From contig OY970271.1 of the NCBI GenBank assembly GCA_963715745.1, positions 1,116,001-1,180,000 on the forward strand: a stretch of DNA of 64,000 nt, read 5' to 3'. The notes beneath the pieces are model-generated. The model searched no databases and was not told where the DNA came from. It worked only from the letters and a program-made list of their open reading frames with translations. Below, one piece after another: positions 26,043-37,100 of the stretch. Position 1 is the stretch's first letter. Every line of letters starts with the position of its first letter. Position numbers and translations under genes: made by a program. The stretch comes from CAWGJF01 sp963715745 (GTDB lineage: Bacteria > Bacteroidota > Ignavibacteria > Ignavibacteriales > Ignavibacteriaceae).

Positions 26043-27038
26043 ATGGTTGATATTTCTAACGAGCGCCTTCTTTCACTGAAAAATAGTTTCAGCGGGAAAA
26101 AAATTGCAGTTCTTGGCGATATGATGCTTGACGGCTACTATTGGGGAGATGTAAAAAGAATTTCGCCGGAAGCACCTGTACCAATACTTGAAATTGAAAA
26201 CGAATTTTTCCGTTTTGGCGGAGCTGCAAATTGTGCTCTTAATTTGTTGAAGCTTGGTGCTGTGCCGATTCCTGTTGGTATAATAGGGTACGACAACAAT
26301 GGTTCTATCTTTAAATCGTTATTGCAGGAAAACGGGATTGAAGATGAAGGAATTATTACCGATGATGAAAGACCGACTACTACCAAAACCAGAGTGATTG
26401 CCAATAATCAGCATGTAGTCAGAATTGATAAAGAAAGTAAAAGCTATCTTGATAAAAACTCTGAAGATAAAATCTTAACTTATTTGAAGAGTAAAATTTC
26501 TGAATTGGATGGACTGATTCTGCAGGATTATAATAAAGGTGTATTAACCCCGTCACTTATTAAAAATATCATTGAACTTGCCAATAAAAATGATGTTCTT
26601 ACAACTGTTGATCCGAAATTTGATAATTTTTTCCTTTATAAAAATGTAACGGTATTTAAGCCGAACAGAAAAGAAACAGAAAATGTTTTTGGTATCAGGA
26701 TTCGTTCAGAAGAAGAGATTTTATCAGCAGGGAAAAATCTGCTGCAAAAACTGAATGCTAAATATATTCTTTTAACACTTGGTGAAGGCGGGCTGGCAGT
26801 ATTTTCAAAAGAAGAAAAAATAAGAAGGATGCCAACTAAAGCCAGGAAAGTTGCAGATGTCTCAGGAGCTGGTGATACGGTAATTTCAACTTTAACACTG
26901 GCTATGTCTGCCGGTGCTGATATTTATGAAGCCTGTTACCTTTCGAATTATGCCGCTGGAATTGTGTGTGGCGAAGTCGGAATTGTTCCGATTGAAAAAG
27001 ATGTTTTATTCGATACAATTTTAAAAGATAATAAATGA
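26043..27038 (+). CDS. hldA: D-glycero-beta-D-manno-heptose-7-phosphate kinase (RfaE1-type)
   Basis: This PfkB/ribokinase-family enzyme phosphorylates heptose 7-phosphate in ADP-heptose synthesis for LPS core or surface glycans. The 331-residue protein shows GDMMLDGYYWGDVKRISPEAPVPI, FRFGGAANCALNL, the substrate-lid region TTKTRVIANNQHVVRID, and the ATP/anion-hole motif VSGAGDTVISTLTLAMSAG with catalytic Asp. In E. coli it is fused to the nucleotidyltransferase; here the two are separate genes overlapping by 4 bases (ATGA). It heads a five-gene operon that also carries tamB and rnr. Confidence 0.92.
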   Translation: MVDISNERLLSLKNSFSGKKIAVLGDMMLDGYYWGDVKRISPEAPVPILEIENEFFRFGGAANCALNLLKLGAVPIPVGIIGYDNNGSIFKSLLQENGIEDEGIITDDERPTTTKTRVIANNQHVVRIDKESKSYLDKNSEDKILTYLKSKISELDGLILQDYNKGVLTPSLIKNIIELANKNDVLTTVDPKFDNFFLYKNVTVFKPNRKETENVFGIRIRSEEEILSAGKNLLQKLNAKYILLTLGEGGLAVFSKEEKIRRMPTKARKVADVSGAGDTVISTLTLAMSAGADIYEACYLSNYAAGIVCGEVGIVPIEKDVLFDTILKDNK

Positions 27039-27514
27039 ATGTGATTGTTAACTTAGATCAGTTAAAAAAAATCAGGCAAAAGCTAAAATCGGAAAACAAG
27101 AAAGTAGTTTTTACTAATGGTGTGTTCGATCTTATTCATTCCGGGCACGTTGACTATTTAGTTAAAGCAAAACAACTAGGTAATGTGCTTATTGTCGGAA
27201 TGAATTCAGATGCTTCTGTAAAAAGAATTAAAGGAGATAAAAGACCAATTTTAAAGGAAGATGAAAGAGCATTTATTATCTCAAATATTAAACCAGTGGA
27301 TTATGTTGTTCTATTTGACGAGGACACTCCTGAAAAATTAATTAATGAAATTGTTCCTGATATACTTGTAAAAGGTGCTGACTGGTCAATTGATAAAATT
27401 GTTGGTAAAGATGTTGTGGAGAAAAACGGCGGGGAAGTGAAAACAATTGAATTTGTGAATCATCAGTCAACGTCCAAAATCATCGAGCTCATTTCTAAAA
27501 GATATTCCAATTAA
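27035..27514 (+). CDS. hldC: D-glycero-beta-D-manno-heptose 1-phosphate adenylyltransferase (RfaE2-type)
   Basis: This cytidylyltransferase-like enzyme converts heptose 1-phosphate and ATP to ADP-heptose. The 159-residue protein carries the nucleotide-binding TNGVFDLIHSGHVDYLVKAK (HxGH motif), GDKRPILKEDERAFIIS, and a late HQSTSKIIELI matching the ISTTxII-like motif of the family. It matches the C-terminal half of E. coli HldE. It overlaps the kinase gene and lies 16 bases before tamB. The intermediate phosphatase GmhB and isomerase GmhA are not in this window. Confidence 0.93.
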   Translation: MNVIVNLDQLKKIRQKLKSENKKVVFTNGVFDLIHSGHVDYLVKAKQLGNVLIVGMNSDASVKRIKGDKRPILKEDERAFIISNIKPVDYVVLFDEDTPEKLINEIVPDILVKGADWSIDKIVGKDVVEKNGGEVKTIEFVNHQSTSKIIELISKRYSN

Positions 27515-27530
27515 AGCGAATTAGAATTAT

Positions 27531-30500
27531 ATGTTATTTAAGCGTGATAAAGATGCAAAAAGATCGCTGTTCAGAAAAATAGTAAATGTATTTATCTATG
27601 CTGGAATTTCTTTAATTGTTTTGTTTATTATCCTTTTCAGTATTTCTCAGACGTCAACTTTCAGGGATTGGTTAAAAGATAAAGTTGTTGATGAATTTAA
27701 CAGTTCTTCAAACGGGAAACTTTCTATTGAAAAGATTGGCGGTACTTTGTTCACCACTTTAATTTTAAACAATTCAAATCTCACTCTTAATTCTGATACT
27801 TTATTTAAAGCAGAAAAAATAGAAGTAAAAACGAGTCCGCTTAAAATTTTATTTAAGCTTATTTATTTCAGAGATATTAAAATTTCAAACTGCAATATTT
27901 CACTCCTGAAAGATGAACAGGGTGATTTGAATATATCAAAACTTTTTCCGCCTTCTGAGGAGCCTGAAGATACAACGTCTTCATCTTTCAACTGGAAAAT
28001 ACAGGTGGCTGACCTGGAATTAGATAATATTAATTTCAGTCTTAAATCTGAAGCAAACAAAAACAGCAAAAAAATATATTCCCAGCCAAACTTAGATGAT
28101 TTGAGTATAAATAATCTTAATCTATCGCTTGCAGGTTTTGCAGATTTGTCTGAAAATGAATTTCACTTATCAATTGCAAACCTGAGTATGGAACCAAACC
28201 TTAATGGATTTAACCTGAAGCATTTTTCATCTAACATTAATATGGCTGGTGATAGAACAGAAATTAACGATTTACATCTTATTACTGAAAGATCAGATTT
28301 GTTTATTAATGCTTCGGTTACAGACTATGCTTTTCTGGATTCTAAAGAAACAAGAAAATTTGAAAATGCTGTGCTTGCTTTAAATCTGGATGCAGACACT
28401 TTTGATTTTGATGATCTTTCAAACTGGATTTCAGGAACTCAGTTGCTAAACGGGAAAGTAAGAACGAAAATAGATGTCTCAGGAACATTGAATGAATTGT
28501 ATATGAATAGACTGCATATAAATTACAATGATTCAACAATTCTTGAAGGCAAAGGAAATTTAAGAAATGTTTTGGCTGGCGCTGATATGAATATAAATAT
28601 GCAGTTTAATAATTCGCAGGTAAACCCAATAGATGTAAATCGACTTTTAAGGGATATTGATATTCCCACGTACCCTGATTATGGGCTTTTGATATTAGAT
28701 ACACTTTCATTTTCAGGTAAACCTCTTGATTTTACTTCGCATGCAATTATAAATACTAATAAAGGAAGTATTAATGTTAGTGCTGCTTTGAATTTGGAAG
28801 GCGATGATATGATATACGATATTGGTTTTAACACAAAGGGATTGGATATTCAACCTGCAGCAGGAATTTACACAAACCTTAATAGTGTAGGAACATTAAA
28901 AGGTAAAGGTACAGATCCTGAAACACTGGAATCGAATATTAAAATCAAAAGTCTGAACACAACAATTGGTGAATATTATTTGAATAATTTTTCTATATCC
29001 TTAATTGCATCGGGTGGGAAAATAAACTCGGATATTATTCTTGTTGCTGACAGTTTGAATGGCTCAGTAAAAGCTAATCTGGATTTTACAAATCCTGAAA
29101 TACCTTCTTATAATTTTTCTGGAAATTTAAAGCAGCTAAATCTTGCAAAGTTGCTTTCAATTAATGATTTAAAGACAAAACTAAACTTTAAAATTGACGG
29201 CGAAGGTTCCGGATTCAATCCTGATGAGATGAACCTGTTCTTTAGCCTTAAGGTTGATAGTTCATACTTAAATGATATTTATATTAATGAAACACGAACC
29301 ATTGTGGATATTAGAAAAGACGGAGATAACAGAATCATAAACCTGATATCTGATCTTGCCGATGTTACTGTTGAAGGGAATTACAATACAAATGATTTAA
29401 TAAACCTTGTCTCCAATAAATCAAAACTAATTGCCGAATCTGTTACAAATAAGTTAAAGTCTTTTGATACATTTGAATCCAATCAAAATTCTTATTACAG
29501 CGCTGATTCAGTTGATATTGTAAGTTTTCAAAGTGAAAAATTGATGAACGATATTAATGCAAAGTATCTTATTGAGTTTAAAAATTTTGAATTACTGTCA
29601 CTTTTTCTTGGAAATGCAGATCTGGAAGTTGATGGTGAAATCAACGGTGATATAAGTTCAGTTAGTAACCAGTTGAATCTGTCAATGAACACCAAAGTAG
29701 GTTACTTTAAATACTGGGATGGAAATAATTTACTTTTTACATCAGGAACCAATATTGTTTTTAACATTAGTGATAAAGCTTCCACTGCAAATCTTGATGA
29801 ACTTGTAATCAATCTACATGTAGATTCTAAGCGATTATTTGTAGGGGAAGAATTAAATAATCTGAATTTTGATTTGAAATTAAAGAATGAAGGAGCGGAA
29901 ATTGATTTCAGTGCAGATTATGAAAATTCAGCTTCGGCAAATTTAAATGGAAATATTAAATTTGAATCAGATGATCTTCGCTTACTACTAAACACATTAT
30001 CATTATCCTATAAGGGCTATACTCTTAAAAATAAATCTGATGTTGATGTTGCTTATAAATCCGATGAAGTTATATTTAACAACTTCAAGTTGACTCATAA
30101 CTCAGGTCTTATTGATGTATTAGGAACTTTATCTTTTTCGGGGAAACAGGATTTAAGGCTCAACGTTTCAGGATTTGAAGCAAAAGAAATTAGTACTAAA
30201 GTTTTTGAATTTGCAAAAGAGAAAAGTCCCTATGCGATAATAGGTTTTGATGCTTCACTTACCGGCACAGCAGAATCACCGGAAATAAATGCAGACCTTT
30301 CGATAGACAGCGTAAGTTTTGGAAACACCAGCTTTGGAAATTTTAGCGGAAAGGCCAAATATCAAAAAAAATTATTAGAGGCAGAATTTGATTTCAGGGA
30401 ATTTGTTGACCACGATTCAGAACGAAAATTGTACATTACAGCAGATGTGCCTATTAATCTTTCTTTTACTGATAATAAAGATGTAACAGATAAAAATATT

Positions 30501-32030
30501 GTTGCAAATTTAAAAGCAAATGATTTTAACCTTGAAACGATTGGAAATTTAGTGCCAATGGTAAGAAAACTTCAGGGATTGTTAAATGCCGATGTTAGTA
30601 TAAGGGAAGCTAATGGTGAGAGTAATATTTCAGGTAATTTGAATCTTGATGGAATTAGGTTTATAAGTGACGCAAATAATCTTGAGTATGAACTGGCTGT
30701 GGAAACGGAAATTAATAATAACAGGGTCAATATTAATTCGCTTACATTGAATAACTCACATTCTACCAAAAATGGTGGTACTATTACCGGAGATGGTTTT
30801 TTGGTCCTTAGCCATTTAAAACCGGTTCAGGCAGATATTAAAATTAATGGAGAATTGTTACTGCTCAATCAAAGTTCAAAAGCTGTTCAACCAAATAATT
30901 ATGGTGAAGTGAAAATCCGGACTAATGGAGATGCCGAATATAAACTATCAAATGAGCAAAGCTACATAAATGCAGATTTAGTTTTGACCCAGGGAACTAA
31001 TATCAAAATAAACCCCTACCAGGGAGCTTTCTCAAATAATTCTGATCAGTTTAAATACCGCTTTATAGATATGTCTGCGAATCAAGGAAAAAGAGATAAT
31101 GAAATAGACAGTTTGATTACTCTTTCTGAATCAAAAAATATAAGTCCAAAAGCTGCTAAAACGAATCCATTGAATCTTGATATTAAAATTGAAATTGAGA
31201 ATGAAGCCAAAATGACTTTAGTGTTGTCTCGCGAAATAAATCAAAATCTTTTAGCATTTCTTGGCGGAGATTTTCAATATATAACTGTAGATGGTGTTCC
31301 ACAGGCTATCGGGGAATTGAAGCTTTTGCCAGGTTCAAAACTTGATTTTATAAAGTCTTTTGATGCCGAAGGTTCAATTAAATTTTTAGGAGATTTAGAT
31401 AATCCATTCCTCGATATTACGGCTTCATATACAGGTTACTACAGACCCGCATCTGATTCAACAGGTACGGGTGAAACAGAAGTATTAATACAGATTAAAC
31501 TTGAAGGCCCTTTAAAAAGTCTAAACACAAACCTTCAGAAAAACAAAGACATTATTTCAGTTTATAAAAAATCAGCCGGCAGCAGTCAGTTTGAGCTTGA
31601 TCCGACAAAAACACTTGACGATGCAATGACTTTTATTATATACGGTAAATTTGCTGACGAAGCTACAGCACAGGAGACAAATCTTGTATCTTCAGTTGCA
31701 ACATCTTTTGCATCATCAGTTTTTGGGTCAATTTTAAACCAGGCATTTGGCGATGCAGTAAGAGGATTTCAGCTAAGACAGGTGGGTGGAGTTACAAAGT
31801 TTAATTTAATTGGAAAAGTTAATACTGCCATAGGTGATTTTAATTATGAAGTTGGAGGCACACAACAAGTATTCCAGGACTTAAGCAGGGCAAATGTTAA
31901 AATAGAATATCCGGTTCAGTTCATCCCAAGATTAATATTGAGGTTGGAAAGAAGAGAACCTATTTATGAATCCAGCACCTATGGTGAAATGATTAATGAA
32001 ATTGGTGCCAAATATAGTTTCGAGTTTTAA
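27531..32030 (+). CDS. tamB: TamB-like translocation and assembly / lipid-transfer protein
   Basis: This is an AsmA-like envelope protein of 1499 residues. An N-terminal transmembrane helix (IVNVFIYAGISLIVLFIILFSI, about residues 16-40) anchors it in the inner membrane. Next come an AsmA-like start (KIEVKTSPLKILFKLIYFRDIKISN), hundreds of residues of beta-strand repeats expected to form a long groove bridging the periplasm, and a C-terminal TamB/DUF490 domain (PGSKLDFIKSFDAEGSIKFLGDLDNPFLDITASY, DPTKTLDDAMTFIIYGKF). Homologues act in barrel protein assembly and in anterograde phospholipid transport. Its stop overlaps the rnr ATG by one base. TamA is not adjacent, as is common outside Proteobacteria, where BamA-type proteins may serve. 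Confidence 0.9.
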   Translation: MLFKRDKDAKRSLFRKIVNVFIYAGISLIVLFIILFSISQTSTFRDWLKDKVVDEFNSSSNGKLSIEKIGGTLFTTLILNNSNLTLNSDTLFKAEKIEVKTSPLKILFKLIYFRDIKISNCNISLLKDEQGDLNISKLFPPSEEPEDTTSSSFNWKIQVADLELDNINFSLKSEANKNSKKIYSQPNLDDLSINNLNLSLAGFADLSENEFHLSIANLSMEPNLNGFNLKHFSSNINMAGDRTEINDLHLITERSDLFINASVTDYAFLDSKETRKFENAVLALNLDADTFDFDDLSNWISGTQLLNGKVRTKIDVSGTLNELYMNRLHINYNDSTILEGKGNLRNVLAGADMNINMQFNNSQVNPIDVNRLLRDIDIPTYPDYGLLILDTLSFSGKPLDFTSHAIINTNKGSINVSAALNLEGDDMIYDIGFNTKGLDIQPAAGIYTNLNSVGTLKGKGTDPETLESNIKIKSLNTTIGEYYLNNFSISLIASGGKINSDIILVADSLNGSVKANLDFTNPEIPSYNFSGNLKQLNLAKLLSINDLKTKLNFKIDGEGSGFNPDEMNLFFSLKVDSSYLNDIYINETRTIVDIRKDGDNRIINLISDLADVTVEGNYNTNDLINLVSNKSKLIAESVTNKLKSFDTFESNQNSYYSADSVDIVSFQSEKLMNDINAKYLIEFKNFELLSLFLGNADLEVDGEINGDISSVSNQLNLSMNTKVGYFKYWDGNNLLFTSGTNIVFNISDKASTANLDELVINLHVDSKRLFVGEELNNLNFDLKLKNEGAEIDFSADYENSASANLNGNIKFESDDLRLLLNTLSLSYKGYTLKNKSDVDVAYKSDEVIFNNFKLTHNSGLIDVLGTLSFSGKQDLRLNVSGFEAKEISTKVFEFAKEKSPYAIIGFDASLTGTAESPEINADLSIDSVSFGNTSFGNFSGKAKYQKKLLEAEFDFREFVDHDSERKLYITADVPINLSFTDNKDVTDKNIVANLKANDFNLETIGNLVPMVRKLQGLLNADVSIREANGESNISGNLNLDGIRFISDANNLEYELAVETEINNNRVNINSLTLNNSHSTKNGGTITGDGFLVLSHLKPVQADIKINGELLLLNQSSKAVQPNNYGEVKIRTNGDAEYKLSNEQSYINADLVLTQGTNIKINPYQGAFSNNSDQFKYRFIDMSANQGKRDNEIDSLITLSESKNISPKAAKTNPLNLDIKIEIENEAKMTLVLSREINQNLLAFLGGDFQYITVDGVPQAIGELKLLPGSKLDFIKSFDAEGSIKFLGDLDNPFLDITASYTGYYRPASDSTGTGETEVLIQIKLEGPLKSLNTNLQKNKDIISVYKKSAGSSQFELDPTKTLDDAMTFIIYGKFADEATAQETNLVSSVATSFASSVFGSILNQAFGDAVRGFQLRQVGGVTKFNLIGKVNTAIGDFNYEVGGTQQVFQDLSRANVKIEYPVQFIPRLILRLERREPIYESSTYGEMINEIGAKYSFEF

Positions 32031-34114
32031 TGAAAAAAAGAATTAAGAGTTTCTTCAAACAAAATCCTGACAGATCATTTAAAATTAAAGAAATTGCTAA
32101 ACGTCTTAAAATTAAATCTGATATTGAATATTCAGAATTAAAATCAATTCTTTATCAGCTTTCCTCAAATAAATTTCTGATTAAAACAGGGAAAAGATAT
32201 CAGCTTAATGTTCTGCCTGAATCAAATAAAATAGTTGGTAATTTTCAGTTTAATAAAAGTGGGTATGGATTTGTAACTCCTAAAAACAACCAGCTTGGAG
32301 ATATTTTTATTTCCGGCAGAAATATTGGAACTGCATTTAATGGTGATAAAGTTGAAGTTGTTTTATTTGCGAAACAAAAAGGAAAAAATCTTGAAGGACA
32401 AATAGTTAATGTGATAAGAAGAAAGAGAAAAGAATTTACCGGAATGCTGAAAAAATCTAATTCATTTTATTTTGTAACTCCGGATGCTGCCGATGTTCAC
32501 AGAGATATTTATGTTGACAGGAATAAATTGAACGGAGCTAAAAGCGGAGACAAAGTTGTAGTTGGTGATATAAGCTGGGAAACCGGAATGCTCAATCCTG
32601 AAGGAAACATTCTCGAAGTGCTTGGTGAAGAATCAAATCCTGCTACGGAAATTTTATCGATTGCGAGAGAATTTAATTTGCGTACAAGCTTTCCTGAAAA
32701 AATTAATTCAGAAGCTGAAAACATTTCGCCCGAAATATCTGAAAAAGAAATTAAAAGCAGAATTGATCTAAGGCAGAAAAATATTATTACAATTGATCCT
32801 GTTGATGCAAAAGATTTTGATGATGCTCTTTCAATTGAAAAAAATGAAAACGGGAACTATTCAGTTGGTGTGCACATTGCTGATGTTTCATATTATGTTA
32901 AAGAAAATTCAGCAATTGATTCCGAAGCATTTAATAGGGGCAATAGTGTGTACTTTGTTGGGAAAGCAATTCCAATGCTGCCGGAAAAATTATCAAATGA
33001 AATCTGTTCACTTAAACCAAATGTCGACAGATTAACTTTTTCAGTATTTTTTGAAATTACTCCTCGCGGAAGAGTTGTAAACCATAAAATCAGTAAAACA
33101 ATCATAAACAGCAAAAGGCGTTTTACTTATGAAGAAGTGCAGGAAATTATTGAGAATGGTAATGGTGAATTCAGCTCAGAAATTATTTTGTTAAATAATA
33201 TCGCAAGAATTTTAAGACAAAAAAGAGTCAGAGAAGGAAGCATTGAATTTTTTACACCGGAAGTAAGTTTTGAACTTGATGAGAATGGCAAACCGGTTTC
33301 GATATTAAAAAAGCAGATTAAAGAAAGTAACATGCTTGTTGAAGAATTTATGCTTCTTGCAAATAAAACTATTGCAAAGGAAATAATTAAATTAAACAAA
33401 CCTTTTATTTACCGAATTCATGATTACCCGGATGAAGAAAAGATAAAAGAGTTTTCAAGATTTGTACGTTCACTCGGTTATTCGTTCAACCCGGATACAA
33501 GGAAAGTCTCCGGGCAGTTTCACAGTTTGATGGAGCAGGTGAAAGGTAAGGAAGAAGAATCAATTGTTAATGAGCTTGCAATACGCTCAATGGCTAAGGC
33601 AATTTATTCTCCGAAAAATATCGGGCATTATGGATTGGGATTTAAATATTATACTCATTTTACTAGTCCCATAAGACGTTATTCGGATTTGATAGTTCAC
33701 CGGCTTTTATTTAAATATAAAACGAACCAAAAAAAACCACATTATTCCCTTGAAGAATTGGATGAAATTTGCGAGCATATTTCTGCAACTGAAAGAAATT
33801 CTGTAGAAGCAGAGCGCAGGTCTGTTAAGTTAAAGCAGGTACAATATTTAAAGGGAAAGGTTGGGGAAGAGTTTCTTGCGGTCATTAGCGGAGTAGCAAG
33901 TTTTGGAATTTTTGTTGAATTAACTGAATTTTTAGCTGAAGGATTGATAAAAATGAGAGATTTGGAGGGGGATTTTTATGTTTTTGATGAAAAAAAATAT
34001 TCTTTAATTGGCAGGAAAACTAAAAAACAATTCAGGCTGGGCGATAAAGTTAAAGTAAAACTTATTCGTGCAGATGAAGAAAATATGGAACTTGACTTTA
34101 TTGTCATTGAATAA
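32030..34114 (+). CDS. rnr: Ribonuclease R
   Basis: RNase R is a processive 3'-5' exoribonuclease that degrades structured RNA. The 694-residue protein has an N-terminal winged helix (FKIKEIAKRLKIKSDIEYSELKSILYQLSSNKFLIK), cold-shock domains (GNFQFNKSGYGFVTP, FYFVTPD), the RNB catalytic domain from about residue 240 (ITIDPVDAKDFDDALSIE with the metal-binding Asp residues; SVHIADVSYYV-like, TSPIRRYSDLIVHRLL) and a C-terminal S1 domain (GVASFGIFVELTEFLAEGLIKM). It has no independent ribosome site and probably depends on coupling with tamB. Confidence 0.95.
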   Translation: MKKRIKSFFKQNPDRSFKIKEIAKRLKIKSDIEYSELKSILYQLSSNKFLIKTGKRYQLNVLPESNKIVGNFQFNKSGYGFVTPKNNQLGDIFISGRNIGTAFNGDKVEVVLFAKQKGKNLEGQIVNVIRRKRKEFTGMLKKSNSFYFVTPDAADVHRDIYVDRNKLNGAKSGDKVVVGDISWETGMLNPEGNILEVLGEESNPATEILSIAREFNLRTSFPEKINSEAENISPEISEKEIKSRIDLRQKNIITIDPVDAKDFDDALSIEKNENGNYSVGVHIADVSYYVKENSAIDSEAFNRGNSVYFVGKAIPMLPEKLSNEICSLKPNVDRLTFSVFFEITPRGRVVNHKISKTIINSKRRFTYEEVQEIIENGNGEFSSEIILLNNIARILRQKRVREGSIEFFTPEVSFELDENGKPVSILKKQIKESNMLVEEFMLLANKTIAKEIIKLNKPFIYRIHDYPDEEKIKEFSRFVRSLGYSFNPDTRKVSGQFHSLMEQVKGKEEESIVNELAIRSMAKAIYSPKNIGHYGLGFKYYTHFTSPIRRYSDLIVHRLLFKYKTNQKKPHYSLEELDEICEHISATERNSVEAERRSVKLKQVQYLKGKVGEEFLAVISGVASFGIFVELTEFLAEGLIKMRDLEGDFYVFDEKKYSLIGRKTKKQFRLGDKVKVKLIRADEENMELDFIVIE

Positions 34115-34126
34115 AACAGGTGAGCT

Positions 34127-37100
34127 ATGATTCTTAAAAAAATAATTCCAACAATTTTATTTTTATTTTTAATCCAGGCAGTTGCATTTGGTCAATTTGG
34201 TAAAAATAAAGTTCAGTACAAATATTTTGATTGGTATTATATACAAACCAAGCATTTTGATATTTACTTTACAACAGGTGGGGAAACACTTGCCGAATTT
34301 ACTTCGCAGGTCGCTGAACAATCACTGGCATCAATTCAGAATAGTTTTGGGTATACAATTAATAACAGGGTAACTATAATTGTTTATAATTCACAAAACG
34401 ATTTTCAGGAAACTAACATAACAAGTTCAGATTTAAGTGAAGGTATTGAAGGTTTTACAGAATTATTTAAAAACAGGGTTGTTGTTCAATTCCACGGGGG
34501 TTATCCTCAATTCGAACATCTCATTCACCACGAACTTGTTCACGCAGTAATCAACGATATGTTTTATGGCGGGTCAATTCAAAATATTATAGCAAATAAT
34601 ATAACTATACAGATTCCAACATGGTTTAATGAAGGAATGGCAGAATACCAGGCATTAGGCTGGGATGTTGATACTGACATGTTTTTAAGAGATGCTTCTA
34701 TTAATGAATATTTACCCGATGTACAAAACTTAAGAGGATATTTTGCTTATCGCGGAGGTCAGGCGGTTTTTTATTACATAGCCAAAAAATATGGCGAACA
34801 AAAAGTTGGTGAGGTGATTAATTCATTGCGTTCAACAGGAAATATAAATGACGCTTTTAAACAAACTCTCGGACTTACTTTAAAAGAGTTTAACGAGAGA
34901 TGGAAAAAAGATATTAAGCGTGTTTACTGGCCTGATATTGAAGTTACACAGGATCCTGATGAGTTTGCCAAAAGATTAACTGATCCGGAAGAAGATGATG
35001 GTTTTTATAATACCAGTCCTGCTATTTCTCCGCAGGGTGATAAGATTGCTTTTATAACCAACAGGGATTATTATTTTAGTCTCTACTTGATGGATGCCAA
35101 TACAGGTAAAGTAATTAAAAAATTATTGGAAGGAAATTCATCACCAAATTTTGAAGAACTTAATATTTTAACTCCCGGACTTACCTGGTCTCCCGATGGG
35201 AAAAAACTGGCTTTTGCGGCATTGAGCCATGGGTATGATGTTCTTTATATAATTGATGTAGAAAGTGAAGATTACATTACTCTTCCAATTAAGCTGGATG
35301 CTATTCACAGCGTCTCGTGGTCGTGGGATTCAAATAAGCTTGCTTTTATAGGACAGACTTCAAAAGAATCTGATATGTATATATATAATTTTGAAACGAA
35401 AGAATACAAAGATTTAACTGATGATCTGTTTATTGAAAAGGATCCTTGTTGGTCTCATGACGGAAAATTAATTTACTTTGCTTCTGATAGAAACAACGAA
35501 CTTAATGAGGAAAAAAAATTATCTGCTAAGTTTGAATCATATAGAATGAACGCATCACAAACAGAAATATATTCTTATAATGTTGAAAATGGAGTCATCA
35601 ACCAGATAACTAACTTGCCGAACAGCAATGAAACTTCACCTGTTTTAAGTGAAGATGATAAACAGTTATTATTTATATCTGATTTGAATGGAATAAATAA
35701 TATTTATAAAAAGAATCTTGTGTTTACAGAATCCGATGGAAACATTAATGATGTTAAAGACATAGAACCAATTCCTATTACAAATTCACAATCAGGATTG
35801 TATCAATTATCGGTATCAAGAGATGCTAAAAAACTTGCTTTCTCAAGTTTGTATGAGTCCAGCTTTAATATTTTTGTCCTTAGCAATCCATTTGAAATAG
35901 ATTTAGGATTAAAAAAGCTTCCTCTTACCAAATTTAGAAAAGGAATGCTTGATATTGATATCAGACCAAATGAAATAGTAAAACACAACCAGGGTAGCGG
36001 AAATAATATTTTTGATGAGGATTCAACTGATTCATCTAATGTTGTTTATTATACAAAAAGTGAGAAAGATTCTTCGAGATCATACGGAGATTCCGTCCAG
36101 GTGGATTTTGGGAATTATGTTTTTGGTGAAGATAACATAGCAAATAATGAAACCGGGAAGGAAGAAAATAAAGAAAAAGATTTATTTAATCCTACAAATA
36201 ATCTTGATGAGAATGGTAATTATAAAGTTCATCAGTATAAAATTAATTTTGCTCCGGACTTGGTTTATGCAAATGCCGGTTACAGTACTCTTTATGGCTT
36301 TGTAGGAACAACACTTATCTCTTTCAGTGATGTTTTGGGTAACCATCAATTAGTCGGAATCACCGGACTTCAAATTGATTTAAAAAACAGCGATTATGGA
36401 TTGGCTTATTATTATCTGGGTCAACGCACAAATTTAGGAATTCAAGGTTTTCACACCGCTCGTTTTGTAAGGCTTGCAAGAAGAACTGAAACAGGACAGT
36501 TAGTTGGAGATCTTTTCAGGTTCAGAAATTTTGGGTTAGTTGGTTCAGCAAGTTATCCACTTAACAGGTTTTACAGGTTAGATTTTGGATTTAGTGTATT
36601 GAACGTAAAAAGTGAAAACCTGGACAACATTGCCGAACCAACAGAGGACGTTTTCTTTTATGTTCCTTCAATAGGATTTGTACACGATAATGTCCTTTGG
36701 GGTTATACCGCTCCTATAGAAGGCACTCGGTACAGGTTCGATGTTTTTGGAAATGTTGGAATTACTCAAACAGATCAAAGATTTATTTCATTTACAGGGG
36801 ATTACAGAACCTATCTAAGGTTTTTCACAGATCATTCATTTGCTATCAGGTTCTCGGGAGGTGTTTCTGAAGGACCTAGACCACAGAGATTTTTTATTGG
36901 TGGAATTGAAAACTGGATAAACCGCTCTTTTGCAACAACTGAAATTCCAATAGAGTCAGCAGCCGATTATGCATTTTTAACAGCAGCCTTACCTTTAAGA
37001 GGTTATGATTATTCTGAGCAAATAGGAACCAAATATTTTCTTGCGAATTTTGAATTAAGATTTCCGTTAATCAGATATCTGCTTACGGGAGGAATTCCAC